From Podocnemis expansa (Eukaryota; Chordata; Testudines; Podocnemididae), in NCBI GenBank assembly GCA_007922195.1, contig ML682067.1:6096466-6160465 (forward strand): a stretch of 64,000 nucleotides of DNA, read 5' to 3'. The position numbers were made by a program, and so were the translations under genes. The first letter of the stretch is position 1, and each line of letters opens with the position of its first letter. Below the pieces are notes generated by a model. It was given only the letters and a program-made list of their open reading frames with translations. It made no database searches and had not been told where the DNA came from. Of this stretch, positions 23,399 through 37,265 are shown piece after piece.

Positions 23399-25035
23399 TT
23401 AACCTGATACCAAAGTCAGCTTCAGAAGATTTGTTGCCTCACCTGTGCTTTTCAGATCTTCCCCAGCACACAGGTGCTGAGCCACCTTTTCAAAGATACA
23501 CGTTCACCCAGATCTGCTGGCTTGCTGTGGAGGAAGTGAAGGGTCTTTGTTACACCTAGTTCTACACTTTCCCACCACTTTTTGGGCACTCTAATGAGTG
23601 CCATCAGGTAGCAGGTTCTATGCTTGGGAGAAGGCAGGAACTCTAACCGTAGCTGGCTTTTGCATGGGGAGGCTCAAAAGAATACAGCTTTTTGTAATTT
23701 CACCCCACTTGCAGCACTTGCAAAGGGATAAGAATTGCCTGAGTCTAGTGAATGAAAACAGTGTTTTCTATGTGCATGCTTTATCTTGACATTTGAATGA
23801 TTTAATCCGATAGATAACAATAGACTGAAGCAAAATAGAGGAATGTTCAGTGTATTAAAGAAATATTAGATATCATTCAAATATTTTTGTTTTCAGAAAT
23901 AGACAACATTATACAGAAAGTTTAGAATTTGGCTCTGAGGGAATGGGGGGTGGTGGTAATTGGAAATAATAGTAATTATTGGTACTTTACAGTGGAATTA
24001 GGACTTGACTGTTTAGACCACAAGGCTAAATTTAGGTGAACTCTCTGCCTGTAGGAAAAAGAGGGATAAGGAATAACTGCTTTGAGGTGGTTGTTCGTTA
24101 TCCATAGGTGAGCAAGGCTAAATTCTGCTGGAGAATCCTGAAAATCAATAGATCGTTTCATAAGAAATAATTATAAGATTCTGTAACACTGTGAGGTCTT
24201 AAATTAGCATTTATGGATGTCTTATCCTTATAAATTAAATGAAATATTCTGTGAAACATTTCTGCAAGATGCAAACTTCTTTTTTACTATTAATAAACTC
24301 AGAAAATATTTATTAAATCCAGTCCTTAGATTTATTATTATAGTTCTAAGTAGCATACACATCAATGTATTTATGGTGGTGTTAAGGAACATTTTATAGA
24401 CTAAAAGCTGTATACCAAATTGGATCTTTACTGCACTATGTTTTAACAAGCTGCTAAATTACCTTGCTAATTTTTTTTTTTTTTTAAAGTTTACCGTGGC
24501 CTATTTGCTCTGTGAGCTCAGAAAAGTTATACAGACTGTGAAGGCTCTCTCTCATGCTTGAGAATATCAGCCAAGGTTAAAACCTTGTGGACTTGACCCA
24601 AACTCTTTTTTCATAGTTCCACATGCAATGACTGCATAGCTCCACTGCAATAAATTCTTTGGTACATCTCTTTTCAAGCCTCAATCCAGTTCCTAATGTA
24701 TTAAATGTAAATTTTGCTACTGACTTCACAGGAGCACAACCAAGTCTAATCTTATTGTTCTAGGCGATGCAATAAAGAATGCTCATTAAATAAGAAATCA
24801 TTCTGTACTTGATCTCATGGGGTCAGGGTTGTGAACTGAGGCTCCATTTTCTTTTGGATATTTTAGGTAAGAATATAGATTCATATATTTGAACTATCCT
24901 GAGGCTAATGGATGCTTGGTTACATGTTGTGCTATGATTAGTGTAAATTTAGGGCAAAATTTTGGCTCGAGCCATATCTACTGTATGGGGAGTAACACTT
25001 GGTGGTAGAGTGGTGGGGGCAATAGAAGGGACGGA
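23399..25035. other. Non-coding AT-rich sequence
   Basis: No gene is seen. Short frames (60-73 codons) on both strands are not recognisable. Confidence 0.5.
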
Positions 25036-25205
25036 GCTTATAAAGTTAATAATAAATAATAAAAAATAAATAAAAGAAAAGCCCCACAAAATAAAAAGCA
25101 ACAAAACAAGTAAATAAGAAATAAAGTATTTTATTTATAAAAATAAATACATAATATTAGAAAAAAGTGAAAATAAAGTAAAATAAAATAAAGGGAAAGT
25201 AAAAT
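25036..25205. repeat. A-rich low-complexity tract
   Basis: Repeated AATAAA- and AAATA-type sequence, almost free of C on this strand. Confidence 0.8.
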
Positions 25206-26537
25206 AAAATTCCAAGCTGCAGTCCATCCAGGGAGCTGTAGTGCTGTGGGGGAAGGGGTGGAGCCTGGAGAGGAAGTGATGCAATGCTGATCAGCCCAGC
25301 TGATCAGCTGTTGCACTTTGGCCAGGGCCCTTTAGTGCCATGATGGAAGGGGCTCTGCTGGGCCCATGCGGTATTAGGAGGCAGGGCCAGGAGGGGGAGA
25401 GACAGCTACACTCCAGGCCATGAGCAAGGGTCAGATGAAGGGCTGGATTAAAAGCTCCCACCAGCCATATCTGCCCCGTCAGCCATAGTTTTCCCACATA
25501 TGGATCAGATTAATAGTTGTGCTTGCTGTATGTAACACTTGTGGGTAGTCCCAAGAATATGGTGTGATTGAATTCTAAAGCTCAGTCATAGAGCTGGTCA
25601 TCTTAACTTCATCACTCAGGCTGTGAAAAGTTTGATGCCATGTTGATGCAAGTAAGCCAACCTGAGCCACAGTGCAGACACCTTTAGGTCACCTGAGATG
25701 AGGATTTACTGCAGTGACAGGTGAACCCCTTCCATCTCTGTAGTATATAGATATAGATATAGACAACCAAACTTTGTCCCAGCTCTTTTTGTCTAGTTAG
25801 CAAAATGAAAGTTTTCCTCGTCACACTGCTCTGATCTCAGAAAGTATTTATGCAACCAAAGATTCCCACTTTTTTGCCTTAAAGGTTTTATCAGAAGCGT
25901 AGCAGAACCAGCATTCACTATCTCATTGATATCTAAAGCCTTTCATATGAAAAGCTATGATAACCTAGGGAATTCCTTTGTCACTCTGGGAAGTTTCTAA
26001 GGAGACACTTCATCCAGGTAGATGTTGTGTTTAGTTTCTCTAGATGAATGAGGCAATTAAGATCCCAGTTCTGTCATGAATGTGCTCATGAGATTTACAA
26101 TGAAGAGAGTCACATATTTGCATCCAAAGTCAGAATTTGACCCTGCATTTCTAATTTCACAAAAAATTTAACGAGTTACCTTTCCAGTTAAATAACTAAT
26201 AGTAATATGGCTAAACACGACACAGTTTCTTTCCAGTGTTAGAGTAACTCTGGAATACTGTTAAGCTCTGTTCTTCAAGTTGAATAATTCAGATAACTTA
26301 TATCTTTTGCTCCCCAGCATCATCTAATAAATCCCATCTAAATTTAGGTTTGGGGTATTTTACATCTGCTGAGTTAGGTTTGCCAGTAGCCATTGCTGGA
26401 CAGACTTGCACAATAAGCACAATTACTTCAACATAATTCTTCAGCCGCTGCCTAGCTGGCAGAGTGAGAATCAAGCATTTTACAATGTGACATACTATTG
26501 TTCTGACCAAAACAATGCAGTTCCACATCCTCATCAT
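25206..26537. other. Non-coding; short GC-richer patch at 25210-25470
   Basis: The GC-richer patch has no recognisable ends or gene. An ATAGATATAGATATAG run lies at 25746-25761. Nothing else is seen. Confidence 0.5.
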
Positions 26538-29190
26538 ATATAAATCAGTGTAGCTCCATTAACCTCCATACACAGCAGCTGTGGATCTAGACTGCACCTT
26601 GCAATTTAATTCATTTTATAACTGTGACCCTATGCAACGAGAGGTGGGCCCAAAGAAAAACCCCAGATCAAAACATCTGTATGTTTTGGAGAGGTTTGGA
26701 AACAGATAAGGTTCTGGATTCTTTTTTCACTCTTGAGGCCTATCTCTGATATTAATTATGTTATGATTTTCCTTTGCAACCAGGGGGTTAAAAACATAAC
26801 CACTGATCTTTAAAATGAATTGGCTGTATGATATTGTATTGGAAGTGAGTAGATGTTTCTGCTTTAGTTCAAATTATAATGAGCAGAAGTTAAATAGCTA
26901 TCTACAGCCACCCTGAAAAAGGAAGGAGAATTTTAAAAATTGTTGATACTCTGGTAAGTGTATGTTTATATGACAGTGAAAAAAAAATTATAATTTCTCA
27001 TTAACTTAATGAGGATAGGGATGAGAAGGAGAAAGAGAGATTTTGTTTTACTACATTCCAATTTTCTTTCCACTACATTCTGTTTTCTTGCGACTGGAAA
27101 AGCATACAGGAGATATAGGGAGCTCTACTAGAGAGATATTGGCTTTATTAGCCAGAAGTTGTTCAGCTGAGGTGATTAGTGGTCATGACTGCAAGAAAAT
27201 AGGGGAGTGGTAGGAAGAAATTTTTCAAAGGGACTTTTTATCAGCACATTACATTAATACAGTAATAACAACATACTTTTCAGACCCTCTTTTCCTTGGC
27301 TGGCTGTGTTGTACTAATTATATTTGTATCCTTTTGCAAATGGCAAAGTTACTAGTGTGGTATTTCTGTTTTTCATAAACTTCACTCAGATGCTGTGTGT
27401 TTCTAGGAACAATTTGAACTGATCAGTCTCTGTCCATTAAGAAATCAATGTACCTATGTAAGAGATATGGAGTTATGGAGCTCTGTCAATTTACACCAGT
27501 GAAGAATCTGGTTCAGTGGGATTTCAGTAAACAGGTTCTCATAGAAAGTACTTCTTTGTTTCTTATATGCATTTGTCTCTGACTCTTTAATCTTTGGATT
27601 CAGATAGATTCAAAACATCAAAGTCAAGCTGAGTTGAAACTTCTATGTTTTACCTTTTGTTTCAGTGTCTTTTATTAAATTATCGGCTTCTCTGCTTCAG
27701 TAATAATATTAGAATCACTTCCCTTCAGAGAAAGGAACTAAAGTGGTATAATATTTCAGGACAATAATTTACAGCTATTTGAACATCATCTATTAATTCT
27801 GCTAAAATAATATTTAATTAAAGGCAATAGGTAAAACAAATTTCACAGTGACTAATTATATGTAAAAAAATGAAAAAAAAAGTTTAAACTTTCCATTAAA
27901 ATTTACAAAAGTACTATCAATCAATCAATCGATCAATCACTATCATTTCATAACCGAATCAGCTTTGATAACAGAATGAATTTCTTGAGATAAACTATCG
28001 AAACTTAATTGTGTCTCATTACGAAACAGTGAAATATATTTTAGTAAGCATATAGGAAAAATACAGTTCATCAGATATCTAGGATTTTTAATTTTTTTTT
28101 TTTTTTAATAATACAAGCTACCTAGTCTTGGCATTTTTCTTACAGACACATGCAACTGATGGAACTGTCAATTTACCGATAGTAAGTATTAATCAAACTC
28201 TTCAGAGCTATTCACATTCTCTTGTCTTCCATCTGGTTATGTTCACAAACCATAAATTGGCCTGAGTTCACAGCCCTTAGTGAATCTATTAACAAACATG
28301 ATTTGAACTTTTGTTTTGTAAAACCCTAAACAGGAGAGTTGTATGGTTTGCATTGTCACCATAATTTTTTCATATTAGTGGGAGTTTGCCAGAGTAAGGG
28401 CTGCATGAAACCATAAAGACTTTGGATTTGACCCATATTGTAATTTCTCTAAGAAAGAGTTTCTCTCGTAATCAAACTCATTTTAATACAATTCTAACAA
28501 TTTTCCGGTATTCTCACAATCATATTAAAATAAGTTTCACTGCGAGAGAGTATTTTCTTGGAGAAATTACTACATGGGGTAAATCCAAAGTCCTTATTCT
28601 ACGTGTGAATTTATTTTGAAATTACACAGAAATATATCTGACTTTAAAATCAGTTTTCACCAATTTCCATGGCTTGTGGTTGTTCCCTCTTCATTTTAAA
28701 ATCCAGGGCTTTTTTTGTTTTACTATGTGTTATTGTTACTTTGTTTATTTTAATACAACTGAAGCACTTCAGGGCAACTGCACCTGGATTCACAGTCCAT
28801 TGTCTCTTGAAGACAGACACCTACTCTAGGCTCTCAGCTGCTCGGCCGTCATGTCTTTTGGGTAGAAATGAGTGTCTCTCTAGCTTTTTGATTGGTGTAT
28901 TTGCTATACTGCACAGGTTTTTTGCCTGCACTTTGATATTGCCAGCAAGCAAGACTTTCTAAACAGGCTTCCATTTGCACTTTGCTTTCTCTTCAAAGGC
29001 TATGAACAGTGTAATTGGTTCTAATTATGAGTGACTACAGGGCTCTTTATAAGCAAAACAATCAAAGAACCAATGAATATGCTGAGAAGCTTAACAGAGA
29101 TCACCTCAACTCCATCCTGGGACTCTAGTATGTGTCATTCTTTAGAACCCACACCTGGGTTTTCTTTGTGGTTTCTAGTTCATAACTATC
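26538..29190. other. Non-coding sequence with two possible ancient palindromic relics
   Basis: Positions 26538-26605 (TAAATCAGTGTAGCTCCATT) and 27480-27545 (TTTACACCAGTGAAGAATCTGG) look like relics of an old palindromic reptile repeat that I cannot name. An ATCAATCAATCAATCG run is at 27917-27939. No gene is seen. Confidence 0.45.
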
Positions 29191-29194
29191 TCAG

Positions 29195-29600
29195 GTTCCA
29201 GGGGGTAGCCGTGTTAGTCGAGTTCAGCAAAACAAACAAGAAGTCCTGTGGTACTTTTAAAGACTAACATATTCACTTATCACGTGAGCTGTAGTGGGTG
29301 TAATCCCACTTAATGAGATGCATAAAATGGAAGCTTTATAATATCAAGTGAATAAACAAACATGGAGAAGGGTAAGTCACAAGGTCAATTCAGTCATTTT
29401 CAGCAAAGCAAACAAGTTGTTTTGGTTCTGTGTGGAGCAATAGATAAGAAAGTGAGAATGTTAAAAGAGGCAAAAATCACCTCTGGTAACCAGCGAGCTA
29501 GCCCAAATCTCTGTTCAGACCTGATGTGATGGTATCAAATTTGCATATGAATTCCAACTCTGCAGATGAACAAATTCAGGGAGTGCTACCAGGAAGATAC
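29195..29600 (-). mobile_element. Penelope-like element 3' end, antisense
   Basis: It starts at the left with the outer end (GTAGCCGTGTTAGTCGAG) and the tail. It then continues into sequence that reads on minus as LEFICKFDTITSGLNRDLG at about 29575-29510. That matches the end of the GIY-YIG domain segment in the copy at 43.0 kb (LECICKFNTIALDLNRDFE). It is 5'-truncated. The hairpin part of the tail is diverged. Confidence 0.72.
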
Positions 29601-31967
29601 CTGTATAGTTACTGCACATGTAAGTAGCAATTAAATGATCAGTGACTTTTGTTACTCTTACATTATTACAATACATACATTCTGATTAAAAAACCTTCTA
29701 GACAGAGCTCAGACATTTTCCACATATAGTAATCTCTTTACTATACATACAATAATGGCTGGGGTTTTTTTAAGTTAACATTTACTTTGTCATGTGATAG
29801 CACATGTGATAGTAAAATTATTTCCTCTGATATGTTGAGGGAAATACTGAAAGATCTTTGAAGCCACAGTATAATTAATGTTTGTTTAGTTTCTAGGGGT
29901 GGCCACTGTACTTGATCTGCTTGACCAATAAATCTTTAGATGAATGACAAAGCATCACAGAGGGTCCAGAATGGGATTACCTCATACATTGTCTCATTAG
30001 ATCTCCATTTTAAGTTTGTCCAGAGAAATCTTTGCTATCATCATTTGCATGCTACCCTTACTCAAAGGGGGGGGGAAATGTATTTAATTATATCTATGTT
30101 ATGAACAAGATGACAATAACTATTAATCAGTGTGTGTTATGAATGTTGAAGCCATAGTCATATATAAGCCCGCATTACTGTGTGAGCTCCCTGGCCACTG
30201 ATTATTTTTCCTTCCAATTCAGTTTATTTAATTTCCTATCTGTAATAGAAATTGCACAATATAACCATATCACAACAAAACTACTGTAGCAGAATATGCA
30301 AGATGTATTGCCATGATGCTACTGCAAAGCTAATTTTCCATGTCTGCCACTTTATTTTATGATAAAGGGTCAACTGCAAGGATATACTGAAGAAATGCAA
30401 ACAAATGTTACCATGGAAGTCTTACTTAATCATTATCTATGTATAGTATTATCTTTTGCCTTTATGGTTACTTTGGTAATAGAAACATTTTGAGCTGGTG
30501 TCATTTTTAACATGAATGAATTCATAGCCCTCAAAAACTGAAATGTGAAAGTGCTCCTAAGAAGACAGAACAAAACTGTCATGAACTATACATGCCCAGA
30601 AAAAAAAATACTATTTTTTACATTCCCTTATCTTTAATTTCTTCATTCTCCCTCTCCTGTTTTTTTTTTTAATATTTTATCTGATATTTCCTTCCCTCAG
30701 GAAAAGAAAAATATGTTATGAGTGGCTTCCTCAAGAGGAATATCAGGTTTGACATTATTTATCTTTTTAACTCACATAATTATACTCTAATGGTATACAG
30801 ATGCCATGCATTCATTCAGTAGTTAACATATTTTATGATATAGGACCCTGTGACTTGGCTCTTCATTATATATTTCTTGGGAGTGAAAACTTGCCTGCAA
30901 AATTCCTGAGTATCCTCTCCTCTGAAGAGTTTGGATTTGAGTGTAAGTTATTCTGTACTATATGATCCACATTGCAGTATATAAAATAACAAAGAAGGAT
31001 ATTAATATCCAAAACAGCTAACAATAAATGGGATGTTGCAAATAGGAGTAGTCTTTACTTAGCAAAGTATTGTCCCACTTACAGAATCCTACAACAGAGG
31101 GGAAAAAATGCAGAAGTAAGAACTAGAATGATATTTCCAACTGAAAGACTCAAGGAGTCAGATGTGATATGCCCATTAGTCATCTGTTGCTAAGTTAAAT
31201 TCAATGAAGTGTTTAAATCCTTCTTCCTAAGTTATTTATTGCTTCCTTTTATTCAGGTTTATTGCACTCTAAATTCCCCTCCAATTTCTTGGCTTCTTTC
31301 TTGTATTGAAATGCCCAGGACTGTTTTTGTTATTATAGATGATGTCTAACCAGCATGCAGTTGTCTCTTTCCCAGATCCATGTTCTACATACACAATCTA
31401 GAATTATTTGGATTTTTTTTCTTTTTTTTTTTTTTTTTTGTGCAACATAGCACTACACACTAATTTGAAATTTGCTATCTGCTATAGGGCACTACTTCTG
31501 ATTTCCAGGTACTTCCCTGTCACCAAATGCATTTATTTTTGGATGATTTTCCTCCTTGCATTTTTCCTTTCATTTTATAGCAGGTGCCCTAATGTTGGAA
31601 ATCCATGCAAAAATGACACCGCTATAATAACAGTAGACCAGTGATGTAAATTTAAAATTCTCACATATTTGAGTACTCTTGAGAAATGCATAAACTGCAT
31701 GCTTGCCAGGAAGCTTGCATGGATGGCCTTGGGGAAAAAAAAAAAAGTAAGATCACAGAGACTATGAGTCCCAACAATAAGGATATATTTACTAATATGA
31801 GACTATTCATAAATATTCAACATGCTTTGATCAGAATAACAGAAGAGGAGACTATAGCTTTGGGGTAGAATCCTGGTTCCAGTGAAGGCAGGGCAAATCT
31901 TCCATTGAATTCAGGTAATGTGGCTAGCATTTTTCAATAGGAAAGCAGGAGGATCTGTGCATTTCAT
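29601..31967. other. Non-coding AT-rich sequence
   Basis: No gene is seen. T-runs occur at 30660 and 31420, and a G-run near 30068. Confidence 0.5.
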
Positions 31968-32179
31968 TGTGACACTGTTTGGGGTCTAAGGGACTGTTTA
32001 TGGTTATCTTTCATATTAATATTTCATCTTTGCAATATTTCATAGGTGATATACCATGTTTGGTATCAATAGAAAAGTTGTAATCTGCTAGGAATGATTA
32101 TATGGTTTATATGTAGGTATCATATCTGTAAAAGATATTAGGAATGTATTTGTTTTATTTGTACTCCAAGTTATTTGAC

Positions 32180-32600
32180 TCCAATCATCACGTTGCCAAA
32201 TTTGCCCACATATCTGCACAAGAGATGCCATCATAGCGCCTAATCAAGCCAGCTTCTCCATCAAAGGCTCATTCACTTGCTCATCTACTAAGGTGAACTA
32301 TGCCATCCTGTGCTAGAAATGCCCCAACTCCTTATACATTGGACAAACAGGATGATCCCTGGGCAAAAGAATAAATGAACACAAACCTGACATCAGAAAT
32401 CACAAAACAGAAAAACCAGTTATTGAGCACTTCCATCTTTCTAATCATTCTATAAATGATTTGTTAATTACCGTAGTCAGGGACATCACAACATCACTGG
32501 TACATCAAAACTTCAAAGAGAAACAGCTGAACTGGAATTAATATGCAAATTAGAATGTGTGAAAGCAGGATTAAATTGAGACTATGGGTTCTTTTCCCAT
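32180..32600 (+). pseudogene. GIY-YIG endonuclease remnant of a Penelope-like element
   Basis: Penelope-like elements couple a reverse transcriptase to a C-terminal GIY-YIG endonuclease that opens the target DNA. From about 32329 the + strand reads SLYIGQTG, a stop, SLGKRINEHKPDIRNHK, then VIEHFHLSNHS and NDLLITVVRD. The Tyr-Ile-Gly of the motif and the conserved Arg, Glu-His and Asn neighbours are visible. The same segment occurs at 43.15 kb. Stops at about 32353 and 32541 inactivate it. Confidence 0.75.
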
Positions 32601-32745
32601 TACAACAGGTAATTTGACCTCAGCCTTCCCAGGGTTTGAACCTTAACAACTGATCTAATTTACTGTTACTGTATGACTTGATCCCATGTTTTACACTCCC
32701 TTACATTTATTTTCATTCCATTCTGTAAAATCCCTCATATTCAAA

Positions 32746-32785
32746 GCATCTGATGAAGTGGGATTTTCTCCTATGAAAGCTCATG
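32746..32785 (+). ncRNA. Hammerhead-ribozyme-like motif in a Penelope-like tail
   Basis: In order: GCAT (32746-32749), CTGATGA (32750-32756), one extra A, a 6-bp hairpin with a 5-nt loop (32758-32774, two G-U pairs), GAAA (32775-32778), GC, TC, then ATG (32783-32785), which can pair with the starting CAT. These are the conserved core letters of a hammerhead in the right order, with almost no stem III. Hammerhead motifs are known in Penelope-like elements of other organisms. The extra A beside stem II and the minimal stem III make activity uncertain. Confidence 0.5.
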
Positions 32786-33790
32786 TGAAAAATAAATCTA
32801 TTAGTCTTTAAGTGCCACAGGATGCCTTGTTTGTTTTTGTTGTTTTGTTTTATTTTGTTTTTGCCAGAGTAGACTAACACGGCTGCCCCTTTGGAACTTT
32901 CCAAAACTATTTTCATTCTAATGGCCCATTGACTAGGAGGACTCCCAGCTTCAGTGGGCCTAAAAAGAAACCTGTTCAGCCAGTCACCCAGACTGATCAC
33001 ATGACTCAACTCCATTTTGATTTGGCAAGGACTCAGAGTGTGGGAAAGCAAAAGTTGATAAAAGGACATAGCCCCATCTCCATTTTTTCTTTAGTATTCA
33101 GTCTGTCTGCAACCAACGCCCTCCTCTGGAACTATTCTTCTGGGACTGAACAAAGGACTGAGACCCACCCAGCTGCTGGGTGCATTCCAAAGGAACTGGA
33201 CTAAACTGCAAAGTACATATTCTTCAAGGACTTGGTTTCTATGGACTCTAAATCATCTGTATGTATGTGATTCACTTTGACTCTTAACAATTCTCATAGT
33301 TTGTTTGTTTTCCTTTTATATTAAACCTTTACTTATAGTTACTAGAGGATTGGCTGGCAGTGTGGTATTTTGGGTAAGATCCAAGCCTATATTGTTCTGG
33401 GTGATGTGGCTGGCCCTTTGGGGTTGGGAGAACCTATTTCTTTAAGAGACCCAGTGGCAGTGAGGACCATAGGAGTTGATATGCATAAAGGGGACTGTTT
33501 CTATTGTGTTATGCTTGGTGATGACCAGAGTGGGGAATCAGAAGCATGTTTTGTCACTGACTGAGAGATTGGTTTAAGTACCACCTGTCAGTGGTTTGGG
33601 GGTTTGGGCCCTGGTTTTGCAGCTTGCCCTGAGTTTGGCACATTCAGAAGGTTATCCCAGAAGGCCTGGGTCACATTCATCACCTCTGAAAATCAGTTCA
33701 CTTAAAACACTGAAATATAGACTGGTTCTTAAAGGTGGGCATTTAGGTTTGAAAATCTGGCCATCAAGCACCTTGGTACCTTATTAATCA

Positions 33791-36700
33791 ACTGGGTCAC
33801 GTACTCTAGTGATAGGAGCAATATGAAAATCAGAATAAAGAGGCTTTATGATCTGCTTGAAATGTTTTCAAGTATGAGTGAACAGAAAAACAATAACAGG
33901 AAAAGATGGAAGATGAAATATGTAATGTTTAGGGAGAGAAGCTGCCTGTATCTTTGTGCATGTGTATAGTGCTTATTTGGTGCTTGCAAAAACAAAAATC
34001 TTAGAGCACTGACTCAAAGGAAAACATTGCTTGAAGATGCATGATGTGCAAAATTCCTGATATTGCTCTGCCAGGACGAGTCAATCTATATCTCCCACAA
34101 TTCCAATATTCAAAAACTTCAGACCCAGTCATGCAAAATATTTCTCGTGGTTCAGACATGGAAAATGTCCAAATATTCTATTTCAAAAACTACTAAAATC
34201 TATTTCTGAATTTCCTATTTGTGGTACTGTGGTTTTCAGTGCATCATGCCATGCAGCATCACATTATCTAACATGATGTGACTTATGGTTTACCTCTTAA
34301 GTAGAGGTAATTAACATTGCCTAATCTAATGCATGAAAAGATGCACTCTGAGATCTATGCAATACAGTGTGTTAATACACAATTGTCTTTGACCACTGGT
34401 AATCTGGATCTAAATCCTTCTCTATACTACGTCCCATGCAATAATGAGTTTGGTGGCTTCCACTTTGATAAATTTCCACTGTTTTCAATCAGTTTTGAAT
34501 CAGACTTTAAATATGTTCCACAGAGTGATCATATGTCACAAATTATCCATGAATCTTGGTAGTAGTTTAGAACAATTACCTTCTAAAAATGGACATCTTA
34601 CTGCTGTCTTTGGGAGGATGATTTTGGATACCTCAAAATGTCATCCTTCAATATGCTTTAAAAATACAAATAGGTACACTACACACAATCTTTTCTTTTT
34701 CCTTAACATGTCCAATTCAATGTATATTTAAAGGTCCTATGTCTTTTAAAGGTTCCACAAGTGTAGCAAATCAATTCATACACTGCAAAAGTAGTCTAAT
34801 GATCTGGCTTCAAAGGCAGCCCAGCTAAACTGAAGAAGTCTTCTGGGTAATCTATTTGATTCAACAGTATTATTCCACTCCACTGTCTTCTTAATGCCTT
34901 TATATTATCAGAAGGAATTCTGAGCTTTTCCATTTCAACTATGGACTAATAGATCAAATGACATCAATGAGATAGATCGATAACTATGAAAGTTTCATCA
35001 TCCTGAATAATAAAGAATATAAAATTCAGTGCAAAGATATACTCTTTTTGTACTGTATCTTTAAATCAATTTCTGGAAGATGTCAATTAATCAGTTTAAT
35101 TGATAGGTTACAAGCTGCTGATTAAACTTTTACAAAAAATTCTAAGCAGTACATCCAAGAAACACAAATCCTTCTCATTCAGTGATGGTCAATAAATATT
35201 CATTATATATTTCAGACATTGATATTTAATCTCAGCATCATCAGTATTCAAAAACAAACTGATACCTGTATACACTGGCAGAAAATCGTATTAACAGCTT
35301 GAAAACATTATATCTGAACACAGAAAAGAAATCCTAATTGTTCTGTTGATTTTCCTATTCTAGAATAATTTGGGTACATTCATACAATCTGATAGTCTGC
35401 ATGAGATCACATTAAACCTTTATGAAATATCACACAGTCAAAAAAAATTGAGTTATTAATTTAAACCAAATATTTGAATGGAGAAATGTAGGTTTGCAAA
35501 CATGCAGTCTTGTCTCACTGCAAATCTCATGGGAATTCTCTCCTGCTGACTCCTTATCTTAACATGTAACACAATCATCAATTAGTGTCCATGTTACCAG
35601 ACCCATCAGACAACAGATTGCGCTAACCTTATGCCCTGGTTCAAGGGAAATATGGTCAATCCACTACTAAATTAATTACTAATTTTAAAATTATCATTAA
35701 ATAATTTGATCCCAACATTGGCAGAAATCATATGGCTATATATCAAATTGGTTATCAAATTGGTTATCAGGAAAAGGCAAAAATTAACATGAGAGTGTGC
35801 AGGCAATTGTATTTTATTGTATTCACTTGCTCAGAGAACAAAGGTGTCATAATTTCAACCTTGTACAGGTCACAGCCATAGGAAAGGTATTTGCACCACT
35901 GAAGGCTAGCAATAACTTTTAATGCTATGGCATATTAATGACCAGCAATGAATGAGCCCCTTAAGTGTCTCATTTATTGTCTTAAATATGAAAATATTTT
36001 AGAGATTAGAGAGGAAATTGTTTGAATTAATTAACTGAACTGACACTCAAGGGATCTGGTACAAGATTTTCAGACAAAGACTGGGAATTTACAATAATGA
36101 CATTTCTTTCATGGTTAGAAAATATAGCACCAGAGGGACTGTGAGGCACTCTTAACATTTAAGTGATGTCTGTGGAGGGCATGAGATTCCTCTGAAAGCG
36201 TTTATTTTATTCATTGGAGACTCCTCTCAATTACAGTATGAAAGGCATCACATTAAAATAGCCATGAGGCCCACATATTTCACCATTTAAATGGGATCAG
36301 ATAACTGGCACAATGAAAATTCAGAGTGTAAATGGAAGCTATTAAAGTAATAGGATCATTTTAAAAATCCTTTTTGCAAGAATGGTAATGTGTAAAAGAT
36401 AAAAAACAGGACTGTGAACATGGTTAACTTAATCACATTTTCATTGTAAGTGTCTGTGATATCTATTAAAGGATACTCCCTGGCATGCAAATATAAACTG
36501 AACCATAGCACATAATGAGCCCAGGCTGGGTAGGGTCACACACAATGTTTTCAACTGATTTGGGTTCTGTTCACATACGCATTGCTTATGAACATGACAA
36601 ACTTTCCTCTTTGTCTGAAATGCAGTTTTAAAGCCATAATGAGCGTGTATCAGAGATTTTACCTGCAAATGAAATTGTGAAAAGGCATAAAAGCAAAGAC

Positions 36701-37265
36701 AGAAGCTTGCCTAAGGCAATTTCAATTACTGTGTTGATCAAATCTCAATTAGCATGTCAAACAAGTTGTCTGTGGGACTATTTTATTCAGCTAAATGGGC
36801 CAACAGTGTCAACAGCAGAACAGAGCAGTGGGTACAGTAACCAGTACAAATATATAACAGAAGAAAATTATCTTCTGTTTGTAATAACTGTTAAACATTT
36901 TATTTATTCAAGGCAAGGAGACTTTGCAAGCTAAAAGCTTGAACAAATCTCAGAGAAGACATTAAGTGACTAATGATTTCTGTTTCAGTTTTCAACTCTT
37001 TTGGAGTTCTTAATTCTTTTTTCTCTGTAGGAAGTTCAGAAGTCAGAAAACCAGCTGTTAAAAATTATTTAATAAAGTTGGTACATGAAAATCTTTGGCT
37101 ACTGTAGAATGTTTTTTAACTTCTAATAAGTTCGGCAGCATGCTGTAAGCAAGGTATGAATGAATTGTCTCCTGACATCTAGTGATGAGCTGTGGAGAGA
37201 AGAGCCAGACCATATTTGCATGAACATACCTACCCTGCTTAGGTACCCAGCAGACAGAACTGTGT
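33791..37265. other. Non-coding AT-rich sequence
   Basis: No gene or named repeat is seen. Frames up to 95 codons lack domains. TTAATTA-type motifs are frequent at 35660-36000. Confidence 0.5.

Larger units (their letters stand above)
32178..32903 (+). mobile_element. Penelope-like element 3' portion inserted in the LTR-like repeat
   Basis: It contains a GIY-YIG endonuclease remnant, a non-coding stretch, the tail with an intact hammerhead-like core (32746-32785), and the outer end GACTAACACGGCTGCC. It separates two halves of the LTR-like repeat. It is 5'-truncated, with no reverse transcriptase. Confidence 0.8.
31968..33790 (+). repeat. LTR-like repeat, copy 1, split by a Penelope-like element
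   Basis: It starts TGTGACACTG and runs to about 32177, then resumes at about 32904 with GGCCCATTGACTAGGAGG. It matches 48073-48701 (reverse) and 56898-57477 almost end to end. Beyond 33260 it extends past the other copies (TTAAACCTTTACTTATAG, GGTAAGATCCAAGCC). Its TG start, an internal ATAAAAGG box and a possible poly(A)-type AT-rich stretch suggest an LTR of a retrovirus- or Gypsy-like element. No internal coding region is present. The right border is uncertain. About 30 bp of the LTR appear lost at the PLE insertion. Confidence 0.6.
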
